Shown here in pieces: positions 1 through 11,219 of a stretch of DNA of 64,000 nt. Location of the stretch: assembly GCA_022747635.1 (NCBI GenBank), contig JAKTNV010000195.1, positions 1 to 64,000 of the forward strand, written 5' to 3'. The notes under the pieces were generated by a model that saw only the letters and a list, made by a program, of their open reading frames with translations, was not told where the DNA came from and searched no databases. Position 1 is the stretch's first letter, and every line of letters begins with the position of its first letter. The position numbers and the translations under genes are program-made. The stretch is from Hetaerina americana (Eukaryota; Arthropoda; Insecta; Odonata; Calopterygidae).

Positions 1-608
1 CGGGGACGCCAACTATCGAATATTATATTTTGACGAGTATTCTTAAAGAAACCTAATGAAAAATACGGGACAGTAGAACTTATAATATAATTTCTTTACT
101 CTAGGCTTACGACGGCTGTTAGATGCCTGTTTTATTGGTTAATCTTGAATGTTTGCATCGTAAACAATGCTTATTGTAAATCATTTGACACGGATCTTTG
201 AAATGAAAGAACGGAACAGAAATGTTTTCCTTCATTTATCTCTATGTCTACTCAAATGGATATTTCATGGATACTACAAAAGCTCATAAATATCTTAAGA
301 AAGGCGGATTCCGATTTTCCATTACTCAATCTTGAATTAAATCTGTGAATTCGCGAGAAAGGTTTTCACATGAGTGATCTGGAATAAGATCCTCTCTTCT
401 AACACCAACCGATTCCCTTTCCATTCAAAACAACTTCGTAACAAATGAAGTACGAAATGCCAGTGGCCAGCAGACGAGTTACGTATTTTGTGTGTTATTG
501 CTATGTTGAAGACTTAAAATGCCGTGTGAAGTAATGTTTGAAAAATGGCTTTGTACTTCTATAGTTTGTTTTTAGGTCAATTTTTCTGCATACATGAAAA
601 CGATCAGC
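1..608. other. Intergenic start of a duplicated block
   Basis: I see no gene here. The sequence is AT-rich and aligns by eye, with small indels, to the stretch beginning near 19,938, for example the shared CCTAATGAAAAA near 52 and 19,990. It is the left part of a segmental duplication that continues to about 4.45 kb here and 25.0 kb in the other copy. Confidence 0.6.
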
Positions 609-742
609 ATTTCCGATAAAGCCGAATTTTAACTATGCAGAGAGTGGTTGAACAGTCGTGAAGTGCTCATTAATGTTTCGGCGAGAAGACTAATTTACAA
701 TTCATGCTGGAAAAGAAAATAGAGGATTTAATAGATGTTAAA
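609..742 (+). pseudogene. Degenerate ZAD exon 1 copy (E1 region)
   Basis: This is a decayed extra copy of the first ZAD exon. It matches the intact exons at 1204 and 19229 around GATAAAGCCGAATTTT, AACAGTCGTGA and GAGGATTTAATAGATGTTAAAG, and it still ends in a GTAAGT donor. The ATG has become ATT, the frame is broken and the exon is one base short of the usual 135 nt. A matching relic lies near 20,530-20,664 in the duplicated block, so it was already dead or dying before that duplication. Confidence 0.6.
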
Positions 743-1203
743 GTAAGTTCATAAGTCTATTTCGCTAGCTTTCGCTTTAAATCATGTGTTTAAGAAATTT
801 CCCAGATCTGTCGAATGAATGAACGGAACATTTACGACGTAATTACTTTTTTGTTTTCAACTTTATATCAAAGAATGCCTGTCATGCTTCATCGCCTAAT
901 AAACATGTATAAAAGGGTTGATTTTTTTCATTTACCCAGTGACTAGATTACATTGAAATAGCCCAAAATATTTGGGATCGGATTAAGATAATTTATTTCC
1001 ATATCAATGCATAACCTCAGTTCTAAAATTAGTGTAACAGTTGACAAACGAAATGCAAATTCCCTGCTATAACCTTGTTTACTTCTTTTCATCGACTGTT
1101 TTAATAAATTTTAATACTAGTTCAATAAATGTTGACATATTGCATTATTTTTCTAGCGTTAGATTGTCCAGTAAATCATTCGGCGCACTCTAAAACCTTC
1201 ATA

Positions 1204-1338
1204 ATGTGCGATAAACACGAATATGAAGTCTGCAGATTTTGCTTAAACAGTCGCAGTCTGTTGATCAATGTTTTCGGCGACAATAGTAAATTCCAAAAAA
1301 TGTTGGAACATACGATAGAGGATTTAATACATGCCAAA
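1204..1338 (+). pseudogene. ZAD exon 1 of unit E1 (open, but its gene is broken)
   Basis: A 45-codon exon runs from ATG to a GTAAGT donor in phase 0. It encodes the N-terminal half of a ZAD domain: MCDKHEYEVCRFC, with the first two zinc-binding cysteines at residues 10 and 13, then a leucine-rich segment ending LIHAK. ZAD domains dimerise transcription factors of the insect ZAD-C2H2 family. The exon itself is intact. The next exon (1515-1688) has two in-frame stops and no zinc-finger exon follows on this strand, so I treat the locus as a pseudogene. The same start context (TTCATAATG) is used by the 42587 and 19229 copies. Confidence 0.75.
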
Positions 1339-1514
1339 GTAAGTTCAGTTGTTTGCTTTTTGGGTTTCAAAAATTTTGTTTGTGAGATATCTTAAATGAA
1401 TTGGTATTAGGTTTATATACTCCGAACACTGTTCTCTAAATGTAAATTGAAGTTTAGGCGAGAGGAGTTACGTGCAGTCTGGTGTTAATACATGGTTATA
1501 GCGTAGTCTATTAG

Positions 1515-1688
1515 GTTGTGGATGATGCATATTATCCCTGGTTGGTGTGTTCTCCCTGCATGGAGAAGGTTACGGAACTCCGGCTGCTTTAGCGTCAATG
1601 TGCCGAGTGATTTGTTTGTTTTTTTAAAATCGCATCCAGGAGGGGAAGTTATCCTTCAAGGAAATACGTAATGACCAATCGAGAAGAG
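1515..1688 (+). pseudogene. ZAD exon 2 of unit E1, with stop codons
   Basis: This is the second ZAD half after an ATTAG acceptor. It reads VVDDAYYPWLVCSPCMEK, carrying the second cysteine pair, then LRLL followed by TAG at 1590-1592. In the 42897 copy the equivalent codon is AAG. A TGA follows at the position of a conserved Cys codon. The exon ends at the usual GAG/GTCAGT donor. The frame further on is disturbed by a T-run and an indel. Confidence 0.7.
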
Positions 1689-2159
1689 GTCAGTTGTATC
1701 TAATAATATGATCGATATTGATAACAAAGACAAATTTGGCGAACATTTAATATTTCCTGACATGTTCCTCGATTAATAAGTGGGGAAAGCATTTTCTCGT
1801 CTCTGCGATCAAGCGCAGTCATTTGAATGTTATCGAAAATACCACTTTTTCAGGATGGAATAATTTTAACATTGAAATTAGAGTTTAATTTTATGGACAA
1901 TTAATCAAGATAGATGGTTTTGATTTTTTCAAAAGTCAAGAAGAAAATTCAATGTTTCATTGACGAATGACAAATAAACACTTGCACAGTGAGCTAAAAA
2001 TTGGCTTTTTTGGTGAATAATGTAGTCAGCCCTTCTTAATCTTTGTTTGTTTCCTTGATACTCCTATTTAGAAATTGTGAAGTAAGGATGTTAATGAATT
2101 ATGGCATTTTAATGCTTTGCGATACATTCCTGGTGAAACTGAGAAAGAGTATTCTGACG

Positions 2160-2341
2160 ACTTGATTGACAGTGATGTTATTGACAAGAGGGCTGTGGCA
2201 TCCTAGATGACATGATCAGTTTTAAAGAGGAGGTTGACATTGCCATTAGATGCTCTATTTCTCCAGTAGAGGATTTTCATTCATCAATTGTTGCATCAAT
2301 ACAGGAAGGTAGCAGTCATTGGTCAGACAATGAAGAGGCAG
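2160..2341 (+). pseudogene. Acidic linker exon 3 of unit E1
   Basis: This stretch is homologous to the intact linker exon of gene D (44754-44960). A readable part contains DDMISFKEEVDIAIRCS, and the exon ends EEAG before GTAATATG. The KEEVD motif is typical of the acidic linker between ZAD and zinc fingers in this family. An upstream in-frame TAG (within GCATCCTAGATG) and the missing zinc-finger exon mark it as a relic. The duplicate lies at 22290-22467. Confidence 0.55.
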
Positions 2342-3479
2342 GTAATATGGTGACTGATCATACATATTCCAGCATAAAATAATACACATTCTTGTGGAAA
2401 ATAAATTTATTATTTAATGCACTTGTACAAATTGATTCAATTCTTCACCCCCTCTCCCTTCCAATAATCTCTCCCCGAAAGTATAATAGGAGCAGGAAGC
2501 CAATGACATTGGACAAATGACAATCAGTCTGCATTACTATATAGTGTATCAATTCCACCCTTACTCTGTCGACTTTCCATAGCCTCAGTCAGCATTTATA
2601 CAATAGTTTTTATACTAGTTTCATTTGTGTTAATTTATTATTTAATTTTTAATGCCTAATTCTTCTTAAACCTCAGTAATAATTATCTCACTCAGTCCTA
2701 TCTGAGTCACCTGGCAATTTTCATGCATACCTATGTTTTTTTGTGTCATAATTAGGAATAAGTAATAGCTAATCCTCAACTTTAACCTGCAGAACTCAAT
2801 GCCTTTCTTCATGTGGTGATTTTTTGTCCCTAAACTGTGGTCTTGGACCTAATCACCCTGTCTACTCTGCCTTATATCTTATTCCAATCTTATATCACTA
2901 TCATATGTTACAAATGTTACTCTCCTATTTTCCTGCATGAACTCATTATTTATTATGTTCTGTAAAGGTGGTAAATCCTATCAATTTCTTTCTGCTTATG
3001 ATTGCTCGGTATGTAGACCAGAATGATGATCAAGGGTGTCGATCATGTGTGCACTTCTACCAATTATAAATTATCAGTTCATAGGTCTATCATAACTATG
3101 CTTAAAAATAAATGATTAAAGCTTCAATGACATGTTATTTAGATGGAATATTTATTCACCTTATGCATGTGAATCAAATGAAAAAAAGTAGCATATACTG
3201 ACCTAGAAAAAAAAGATTATTTACTGTGAAGCCTTGGATTGAGGAAGGTAGAGGAAGGGGTGTGAGAAGATGCTGGGATATACCTTGGGAAAGAAAATCA
3301 CCCCCTCCATCTCTCTCTCCCTCTTGTACTCTAAACACAATTTTGAAACTTCTTTGAATGGATGGTATGTAATTTTTTCTTCTCTTTAAAATCAGCCCTA
3401 TTGTTTTAAGAAACCAATTTACCTGCAAACGGTAGGACATACTTCTGCCCGTCTCTTTCACACCTATGATTATGAAGGC
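2342..3479. other. Non-coding part of duplicated block
   Basis: I see no gene. The stretch is collinear with about 22,468-23,984, where a SINE (22672-22965) and a further insert near 23,545-23,630 are extra. Near 2,540 this copy preserves the SINE-free site. Confidence 0.55.
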
Positions 3480-5370
3480 ATTAGTTCAAGCTCCTCAGAC
3501 CAGCTGAGGAGCTTGAAGTTTGGAGGAGTCCATATGGGCCAAGTGGCTAGAGTCCAGTGTAGAAGAAGGCAGGAGCTGCTCCTGACCCAACTTGAGCAAG
3601 TTGGTGCCAGGGGTGGGTTCATCCTGGTGTACCTCTATATCTCATTATTCCCTTTATACCTTTGCTCCTCAACATGAATGACCTCTGACCTGACTGCCGC
3701 CTCAGCAGATGATGACCTGGCACTGCTGGGGATCCTGCTGGTACTACTGGTATGGAGTTGATGAGAAGATTCTCATCACTTTCACACAGTCCTCTAGCAA
3801 CTTCTCATTTCCCCTCTTTTCCTCCTCCTCTCCTCCAACTTGCCCTGTGTCTCATCAGAGATCATCATCTCTCTGGCTGACTCCTTGATGGAGAGGTGCG
3901 GGTGGGTGCACAGGAAGGACAGCACATGCCTCAGGTGGTAGTGGTGAATCTTAACATTGCGGGCCATTTCATCCCCTGGTCCACCCTTGGACGGGCCCTG
4001 GCTGTTCGGGAGTGGTTGCCCTAGGGGTCTTTTTCAGTATCTCCAGCAAGATCTCCATGCTAGAGCAGTTGAGACTCATTCTGTTCATCTGGAACATGGA
4101 AGGCAATTGGTCAGAAAAGTGGTCACTGAACTCACAGAAAGGTAAATGGCTCCTGTTCTTTGAGGGCGTGGGTGGCTTGGACAGCAGTGCCGGTGGATCC
4201 TCCTCAGAGAGGTGAGAGCAGCCCATGTCCCTATCCTGACCTACCTCCACCCTCTCCCTTTTCAGCCCCATCAGCCACCTTCCTGGCTGGGGCACTTCCT
4301 CCTGGGAAGGCACCTTGGGGGGAACAGGCACCCTGGTACCCCTCCAGATCTTAAGCTTGCCAGACAGGCACCAGCTGCAGCAGATGCCTCTTCTGCATCA
4401 AGAAACTGAGTCTGTGGACACAGTGTACCTGGTGAAGGAGATAAGTAAGTTGGATGGGCAAGTCACGGACCTCAGCTGGTAATTATAACAGTAGTGATGT
4501 CACCCCCTGACAAGGTCACCACGGGGCAGTGTCCGGTGAAAGGGGATGAGGTTTAGACCATCCCATGACCGGCCAGCTTACCCCTCTTGGGACGAGTCTA
4601 CTTGGCAAGGAGGACCGAAGTAGAGGCCCATCTGGGGGTGGCTTCTGATGGGGATAAAGGCAGGATCCCTTTGTGGAACACCCAGCTGCTACGGTTGGAG
4701 GATGTGGGCAAGGTAAGAGAGGGAGAGTTGGCCAGGGAAGTCAGCTCCCAGGAGGTTGAGGGGGGAGGTAAGGTGCTGGAGATGGCAGATGGCCTTACCT
4801 CTTCCCACCTTTGTCTCTTCTTCCTCTTCATCGTCCTTCATATCTTCCTCTTCCTCCTCTAGCTTAATTGTCCTGCTTATATCAGAAAATGAGGATTTTG
4901 GTGATAGTCGAGTTGAAAACCTTAGAAACATGAAGTTGGGTGGTCAATCAGGGCTTCCAAGTACAATTGCCATTGGGGAAATACCACGAGGATCGCTGCT
5001 AGGACTGGAGGATGCCATCATAGAGCAAGTCATAGGTGATGACATGTCCAATTGCCCAGAGTAGGATGCCATTGGCTAACTGTTCTCATTAATCTTCCAC
5101 TCCAACACTTTGTTCTCCAGGACAAGCTACTCATTCTGATGGCATTCCCTTTCTAAATTCTCAGAAAAATACTTCACTCTCTCTTGTAGTTTCCTTTCTG
5201 TGGCCACCTTCCACTGGAGTTGAGCCTCCAGGTCCTCCACTCGGGGTTGCAAAGCTGCAATGTGTGCAAAGGCACTGTTCAAAGCCTCCAATTTCTGTCA
5301 ATATTCTACCGTTGTCTTCCAGTGGTCATGCAATTTCATCCTCCTTCTCTAATAAATGATGGAGGATGCC
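3480..5370 (-). pseudogene. Decayed intronless copy of a coiled-coil protein gene (copy 1)
   Basis: This stretch is markedly GC-richer than its surroundings, and its coding signal is on the minus strand. From about 5,370 down to 5,060 a broken frame reads as a coiled coil: EALNSAFAHIAALQPRVEDL, then EAQLQWKVATERKLQERV, then LVLENKVLEWKINENS. Further down come an acidic run (EEEEEDMKDDEEEEE near 4,810-4,860) and a Ser/Pro-rich part containing LLEILKKTP (about 4,020-4,060). Stops and frameshifts are frequent and no introns are evident over about 1.9 kb, which suggests a processed copy. The ENxxLxWKxxxxS ending recalls MTUS/ATIP-type microtubule-associated proteins; that identity is a guess. A second copy, lacking the coiled-coil end, is at 23985-25000. 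Confidence 0.4.
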
Positions 5371-6140
5371 ATCTAAGAACAGGAAAGAGGAAAAGGAAGG
5401 ACATTTCCCACTTTCAAACAAAAAACATTTATCGAAGAAAAAAAGGTGAACTGAGATGGGAATATTTAAAATAATCCATAATGAAATCAAACTCAAATGA
5501 CACATTTCTCTTACTTATCATTTAGGTTCCAACAGTTCCACTCTAAAAACAAGCTTAATGACACATCAACTACAACTTGGAAGCAAGTTGAAAACACTTG
5601 CTATGGAAGCAAACAGTACAGTTTAATATTTTTACCCTCACAAATTAATGTAACAGGACTTCTCTTAGAATATGTTAATAAAAATTGACTTATTTTCTAT
5701 TAAATATTTATTCAATGGATATCCATAATTAGAGTTTGGGCTTGTGTAAAATAATAATACACTGAAGACATTATTACACGAAATTTAAGAAAAGTCTTCA
5801 TTGAAAATGACAGGTAAATCATAACAAATAAATAAATTTTTAACATTAATATAATGATTTCACCTGTAGATATGGTAGAGTTATTCAAACAGATATGAGC
5901 CCAGGCATCAATCAATCATCTGCATTCTAATATCTTCCATAAATATTCTGCCAAGGCACTATTTGTCCCAGAAGGAAGTGAATGTTCAATGGTAGCCATA
6001 TATGCATTAATTGGTATTAAGTTAATATCCATATACAATTACATGAGCCTTCCAAAGTTGCATTATTTCATTCTGCAGATGGAAGATGAACATAACTTAA
6101 AATTGAGATTAGAGGGAAACAAACATTTACACCTTGGTAT
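5371..6140. other. AT-rich spacer, no gene seen
   Basis: The open frames here are short and lack recognisable motifs. The base composition returns to AT-rich right after the GC-richer coiled-coil copy. Confidence 0.5.
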
Positions 6141-6143
6141 TTA

Positions 6144-6560
6144 AAGAATCAATGAGTCAGCTGTTATTTTATGTTTAAGTTGAGGGTCTAGGGATGAGAA
6201 GGATATTAAAATCGAGATATTATAGTATTTATCAAAGGAACTATAGTTTTCTGGGGCTTTTTTGGGCATTGGAAGTATCCCAATTGGAATAATTCTAGAG
6301 TGAGCCTTGAGGTTGTTATTGATTCTAATATGAAGGGTTGTGGTATAATATCCAATATAGAAGGTATGGCTAGGTTGGCACTTCAGACAGTGAACCTCAT
6401 CATATAACAAGCCTTTAATAATTTTAGTGTCTGGATCTTTCAGCTTTAATTTCACATAACCGAGAAACATGATTATTGAAACACTTTTGAAATGTGGTTT
6501 TTGAAAAGGTAGGGTGGACAGAAAGGAAAACAAATGAGTAATCGCTATTGGTAGATTGAG
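6144..6560 (-). mobile_element. Penelope-like element fragment, GIY-YIG region
   Basis: The minus strand encodes an open stretch of about 130 residues matching the C-terminal GIY-YIG endonuclease of Penelope-like elements: GLLYDEVHCLKC, then FYIGYYTTTLHIRINNNL ending at AHS, and a tail YNISILISFSSLDPQLKHKI that resembles the conserved region after the nuclease. The YIG core and the downstream Arg-Ile spacing are visible, but the canonical Thr-Gly-Arg after YIG is altered. No reverse transcriptase is attached here. This copy is in the opposite orientation to the 3' part of the 7498-8850 element. Confidence 0.6.
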
Positions 6561-6919
6561 AGGGAACTACTGGGAAATACCTTAAGGAGGAAGAAATGAT
6601 GAAGTCAGAGTTCTGGGCTATCTGATGGTTTCAGCCCAAAGCACCTATAAAATGGCATGGTTTGCAGACTAAACTCTAACAAAGAAACTGCCTTTATACC
6701 AAAATGAACCCTCAAAAAAGTGAATAAAATGTTAGCCTATGATGTTGAAATGGCATTTACAAATTGCCAACTGAAAACAGTTATTTGTGTTTTGATTTTA
6801 CATATACTTGATACATCTCAACTCATGGTTCAAAATAACTAAAAGGGAAACACTGATGGCAGTGAAAAGGCGTTTGCTGATAAAAAAATATACCCACAAC
6901 AGTGGTGAGACCATCTTAT

Positions 6920-7043
6920 CTTGTTCCATCAACTGATATTTTCCCGGGCACCCTTCCTCCCAAGGAATCTTAATTACGCACTCATCCTGAATTTCCAATT
7001 CTTAATTTAAAGACAAGCAGAATCATTCATTATTTGAAGGATC
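6920..7043 (-). pseudogene. Linker exon 4 relic (left of unit A)
   Basis: It aligns with the 124-nt linker exon 4 at 15820-15943, 31464-31587 and 59517-59640, including the upstream CTTTGATCTTGCA tract. The donor GT has become AT (CTTATCTTG on the plus strand instead of CTTACCTTG), the acceptor AG is shifted by one base, and the frame contains stops. A paralogous relic with the same lost donor is at 51653-51777, so the damage predates that duplication. Confidence 0.6.
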
Positions 7044-7331
7044 TTGCAAGATCAAAGAAAAGCATTAGAGATGCAAAGATGTTTTCATACTTCCATAGTT
7101 TTAATGACTGATAGAATTGTTTACATACTCCTAACCACTACTGCAAACAGAGGAACATAAACTGCAGTCATTGATGATCACAATAACTTAAGTGAGGTGA
7201 TATGATAACAAAATGGAAAGTGCAAATTCATGTAAAGAGGGAAGATAATTAAAATTCACATAGCAAAGAACAAAACTGATTTCAAAGCAAAGATTGCTAA
7301 CTATGCAAGCAACATGAATATGAACACTCAC

Positions 7332-7497
7332 CAAATTTTCTGCTTCATCATTGCTGGACCAGTTAGCTTGCATTGATTTGAGCATTGGCAATTCTACATC
7401 CTTTAAAGGAGCAACAGAGCAACCACTAGAAGTGTCAACCTCCTCTTTGACAGGGATCACATCATTCCGGACATTCACAGCCTTACTCTCTTCAGCA
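7332..7497 (-). pseudogene. Linker exon 3 relic interrupted by a Penelope insertion
   Basis: The minus frame reads VKEEVDTSSGCSVAPLKDVE and then ELPMLKSMQANWSSNDEAEN, ending at a GTGAGT donor. It is close to the linker exon of gene D (44754-44960) and to 52066-52270. Similarity to the paralogue stops abruptly at about 7,497, where Penelope reverse transcriptase sequence begins, so the 5' part of the exon is cut off. No downstream zinc-finger exon exists on this strand to the left edge. Confidence 0.65.
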
Positions 7498-8850
7498 TAA
7501 AATTTGCAGACAACATGCAATTTATGCAAAATGTCAATAAAGATATGATTTCATTGCAAATAATTTCTGGTGTTTTAGCATTGAGTAGCACTTCTTTTGC
7601 TAGGAGCACTGCTTCTTCTCTTGGGACACTTGTGAATAAGTTTACAACATCAAATGACACTAATATGGAATTGGTTGGTGGAGTTATATGTGTTAAGGAA
7701 TTTGTCAGTTCTATGGAGCTCTTTATGCTATATTTTCCATGAAATTGGGAATGTTCTACATATTTGCACTTCACAACCCTAGAATTATTTCTTGTTTAAT
7801 GGAAACCTATATCAACCATTGGAAGGTCTAGCTATGGACTCCCCCCTATCGCCTCTACTGGCTGAAATATTTCTGAATAACCTAGAAATGGAACTTTTCA
7901 AAAGTGAAAATCCTCTCCTCAAAAATATGCACTATTGGTTCCATTACGTAGATGATGTATTATGTTTGTGGACAGATACAAAGAGACAATTGGTAAATTT
8001 TTTAAAGCTCGTCAATTCTTTAACCTCAAGGATTTAATTCACCAAGGAGGTCCAAGAGAGTTATAATTTGAATTTCCTGGATCTAGCTATTTCCATTAAA
8101 GAGGAAAAACACAAATTTTCTATTTTTCACAAGCTCACTTGTGCAGACCAGGTCATCCATGCATCATCAAAACATGCATTTCACCAAAAACTTGCAGCCT
8201 TTCAAAGCATGATACACAGGGCATTAGCTATCCCTTTAGATCCCTCAGCCTTCACATAGGAAATATACAAATTTTTAAAAAATGGCTTTGGCCAATGGGC
8301 ACACAGAAAAATTAATTGATGACTTATTCGATAACAAAAGGAAAAAACTTTTATTCAGAGAAATTTACTGACACCCACCCAGAGACCTAGCTTTGTGGCG
8401 ACACATTAAATATGTAGTAAAACCCTCCTTTAAAATAGGCCGTGTACTCAGTGATATGAACATAAAACCTGCCTTCTACAATAATAAAAACCTAAGGAGT
8501 TTGCTACCAGCAGTCAAAGACCCCATGAAACCAACTCTCCAGAGCGGGGTTCACCAATTGCAATGTGCTGACAGGGACGCAGCTGGATATCCAAGAGCAT
8601 TCCTATTCAACATCCCAAAAAATCCCCATGACGCAAACCCACGCTCCATTCCTTCCTTCCTCCAACCCTCCACCAACCCTTCTCCCCCTCCCTCTTACAC
8701 CTCTCCTTTCCTTAATTACACTCCCCCATCTTCCATCTGTTACCTCTACTCAACCGAGTATGTAACTCAGATAAATCTATATTGTACCACTAGTCCTGAG
8801 GATGTTACAGTGTAACGAAACTAGTCGACCAATAAAGTTTATTTTGTAGA
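7498..8850 (+). mobile_element. Penelope-like element, 5'-inverted (twin-primed) copy
   Basis: This copy carries reverse transcriptase sequence in two opposed pieces. The minus strand (about 7,780 to 7,500) encodes the upstream RT part, with SFDVVNLFTSVP and ending NCMLSANF. The plus strand from about 7,785 resumes exactly where that stops: FNGNLYQPLEGLAMDSPLSP, then the catalytic YVDD (near 7,948), then FLDLAISIKEE and a degraded tail. The 3' end has an AATAAAGTTTATTTTG motif near 8,830. Frameshifts and stops separate the pieces, so the element is dead. The left end lies inside a linker exon. The layout is what twin priming on the target produces. Confidence 0.75.
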
Positions 8851-9524
8851 AAGCAAAGATAGTAATTTTCCTAAGTTAAGGCATCTTTTATATCCAATTT
8901 AATCAATTGGGAATTGATGGGAATTACCTCCAGTGCCTGCATAGCTGAGTGGAGGGTGAACTTTAGAGTTCAGATATACTTGATAGATGGCGACAGGTCT
9001 TGAATGATCCTCTTGCCACCTCCCGCTTTCAAGATTGCTACCAAGGGAAAGGTGCACGTCATCTTTTCCATTGTCAGGATCCCACTGTTTACCAGCATTG
9101 TCATATATGCATTGATCACCGGTGTCGACCACGTGGGCAGGAAGGTAAAGGGTTCTCCTTTCTGGTCTTAGTACATTGGCACCCCAACCAATGGTCTAAC
9201 TGGGATGCAAATCTATATGGGTATATGCCTGTGGTAAGGAAGAAGAGCCTCCCTCTTCTTCTGGTCCTGGTGACAGTGGCTGTTCCTTTGGCTCCCGTTC
9301 CTCGTCTGGCTCTGAGAAACAAAGCCTTTTTCATTGTCATGCAATACATGTATAGGGAGTTGCAGTGGCAATTGCTTTACACTCATCTCTTGGTATGGGT
9401 CCATATCAAGTCCACTATCTCCCACTGTGTTTTATGTACTTGTCACTAATTCCTGTTTATCACTTTCATTTATCATTGATTCTCTTGAAGGCAAGGAGTG
9501 GCAAGTGGCTTCTTATATTGGTTC
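8851..9524. other. Unassigned spacer with a GC-richer patch
   Basis: The patch at about 8,990-9,330 is GC-richer and open on both strands, including a basic minus-strand frame rich in Arg and Thr. I recognise no family. It has no obvious counterpart in units B or C, so it may be another insertion. Confidence 0.35.
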
Positions 9525-10322
9525 TGTTGAAATAAATTAACTTGAATTTCTTGCAGCCTCAGAATTCTTCATTATGGATGCATTATTCTCTGAAATTAAT
9601 CCAAAGTTAACTAAATGTACAGGGACTCTAGTTCTTCAATATCAACCATTAAAAACTAGGAAGCTTAATTAAAACATGATCTTTGGAAATGATCCACCTG
9701 AAGAATGGCCATAAATTGAAGCAACACATTAAACATCAAATGGCCATGAATTTATTATAACAAAGGGGGGCAAAATTACTTCTACAAGGAATTAGGGATA
9801 GGAAATATTTGGGCAAGGTGAATCCTGCATTTGCTGAAAGCCATTTACCAACAAATCTTCCAACAAATTTTTAGCAATGTTTCAAACAATTAAAGAGGAA
9901 ACTGATCCATTTTTTGCTATGAATTATCAGAATTAATGAGACATGGCTCCTAACACTACCAGCAAGAAACAAAATATCCATCAAAGCCTTCCTTGAAAGC
10001 CAGAATCTTAGTGCTAAAAATACCCAAGTAGAACCATCTAATTTGGCAAAGTGCCTTGATATGCAAACCCATCGGGAACCCAAAGTTGTAAATGTCTAGA
10101 TAAGTGTACCTTCTAGGTAGTCTCCCCTATTTCCCTTTATTCCATCAAGAGATGGTCCTCATGAATGAATTACTTCAATGCTAATTTATCCTGAAGTCTG
10201 CTTCCACAAGAGGTAACAGCAATCCAAACCTATTTTTCTGCAGAGCCTTATACTTCAAACTCCAAACATCCCAACCCACATTCTGTAAGATGAAGTCAGC
10301 AATACAATCCCCAGAGTTGTGC
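9525..10322 (-). pseudogene. Decayed LRR/F-box-like coding block, unit A
   Basis: This is one of three homologous minus-strand blocks (also 26905-28050 and 55362-57050), each lying just downstream of a zinc-finger exon. The readable part is GDCIADFILQNVGWDVWSLK, matching RDCIADIIFGKVDLDVKSLE in unit B, then a leucine-spaced segment YLDIYNFGFPMGLHIKAL. The periodic Leu/Ile/Phe pattern resembles leucine-rich repeats of F-box proteins, but no F-box is seen, so the family is an inference. Stops and frameshifts are common. The block is cut at 10,322 by a piggyBac-like fragment. Confidence 0.4.
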
Positions 10323-10962
10323 AGACTTTGTTGAGACGATGAAAATGAGAACACTGCTTTGTAATCATTTTTGTTTCTCTTGCCGTCCATCCTATCTAAT
10401 CAATTGCGCCCTGTGTAATGGATTACATTGTCAGCAGTTCTCTGTGAGTTAGAAATTGGTTTTTTTCTGCCTTTTATTGTAAGCACATTGCCGCAGCCTC
10501 ATGGAAGGGGAAAAGTCCCAATTTGAAACAGTGAGATCAGCTTTTTCATCAAAATCAAACTATGCAGAGGCTGACAAAAAATTTTGAAATTCACTGGTTT
10601 TTCTTTATTTATTTATAGTATTTTCTGCATGTTTTCTTGATTCTTTATTATTTTCAAATACTGTTGTTTAATTGAAAAATGTTTTTTAAAAAACATTAGT
10701 TTTGTGTCTAAAAATCGAAATATAATTACTAAAATAATATTCCTCAAATTTATGATACGGTAGTAATTACATTAATATTTCAGATGATGTAAATATATTA
10801 CATCATTATTAACTATAATATTATATTTTAAATTAAAAAAAACTGAACATGGATATCTAAACAAATAACTTCATATTTTTTTTTTCTAAGGTGATACATT
10901 TTCTTAAATTACCCTTTGCACTTTTCACTAGTACCCCTGAGATCCCCGCCGCACTAAGAGGA
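10323..10962 (-). mobile_element. piggyBac-like element fragment (unit A)
   Basis: It is homologous to one end of the complete element at 31799-32864. The right end is preserved: the minus strand reads TTAA then TCCTCTTAGTGCGGCGGGG, with the TTAA at 10963-10966. A short frame starting MDGKRNKNDYKA is shared with the unit B copy. Similarity begins abruptly at about 10,323 and no left terminal repeat is visible, so this copy is truncated or fused to the neighbouring block by a deletion. Confidence 0.7.
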
Positions 10963-11219
10963 TTAATTATTGTTATCATGATATACATAATAATGCTGAG
11001 ATTTGTCATTTTATCAATTCTTTTTTATTTGAAGAAATTACATAAAACAGGATAATAATGTCACTTTGTTACAAAGTTTTAATGAAAGTTTTACAATCGT
11101 TTCTATAGAGTGAAATAAGCTCTAGGATCTTACATTTTTATGATCATTTTGCAGGGTGTCTTCATGTGTGTGATAAGGTGAGTACGCAGAATGAATTCTT
11201 TTGAACAGACATTGCACTT

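Noticed and set aside
3957..5064. Overlapping plus-strand frames in the GC-richer segment as genes
   Set aside because: Lack of stops follows from base composition; the coiled-coil and acidic signals are on the minus strand.
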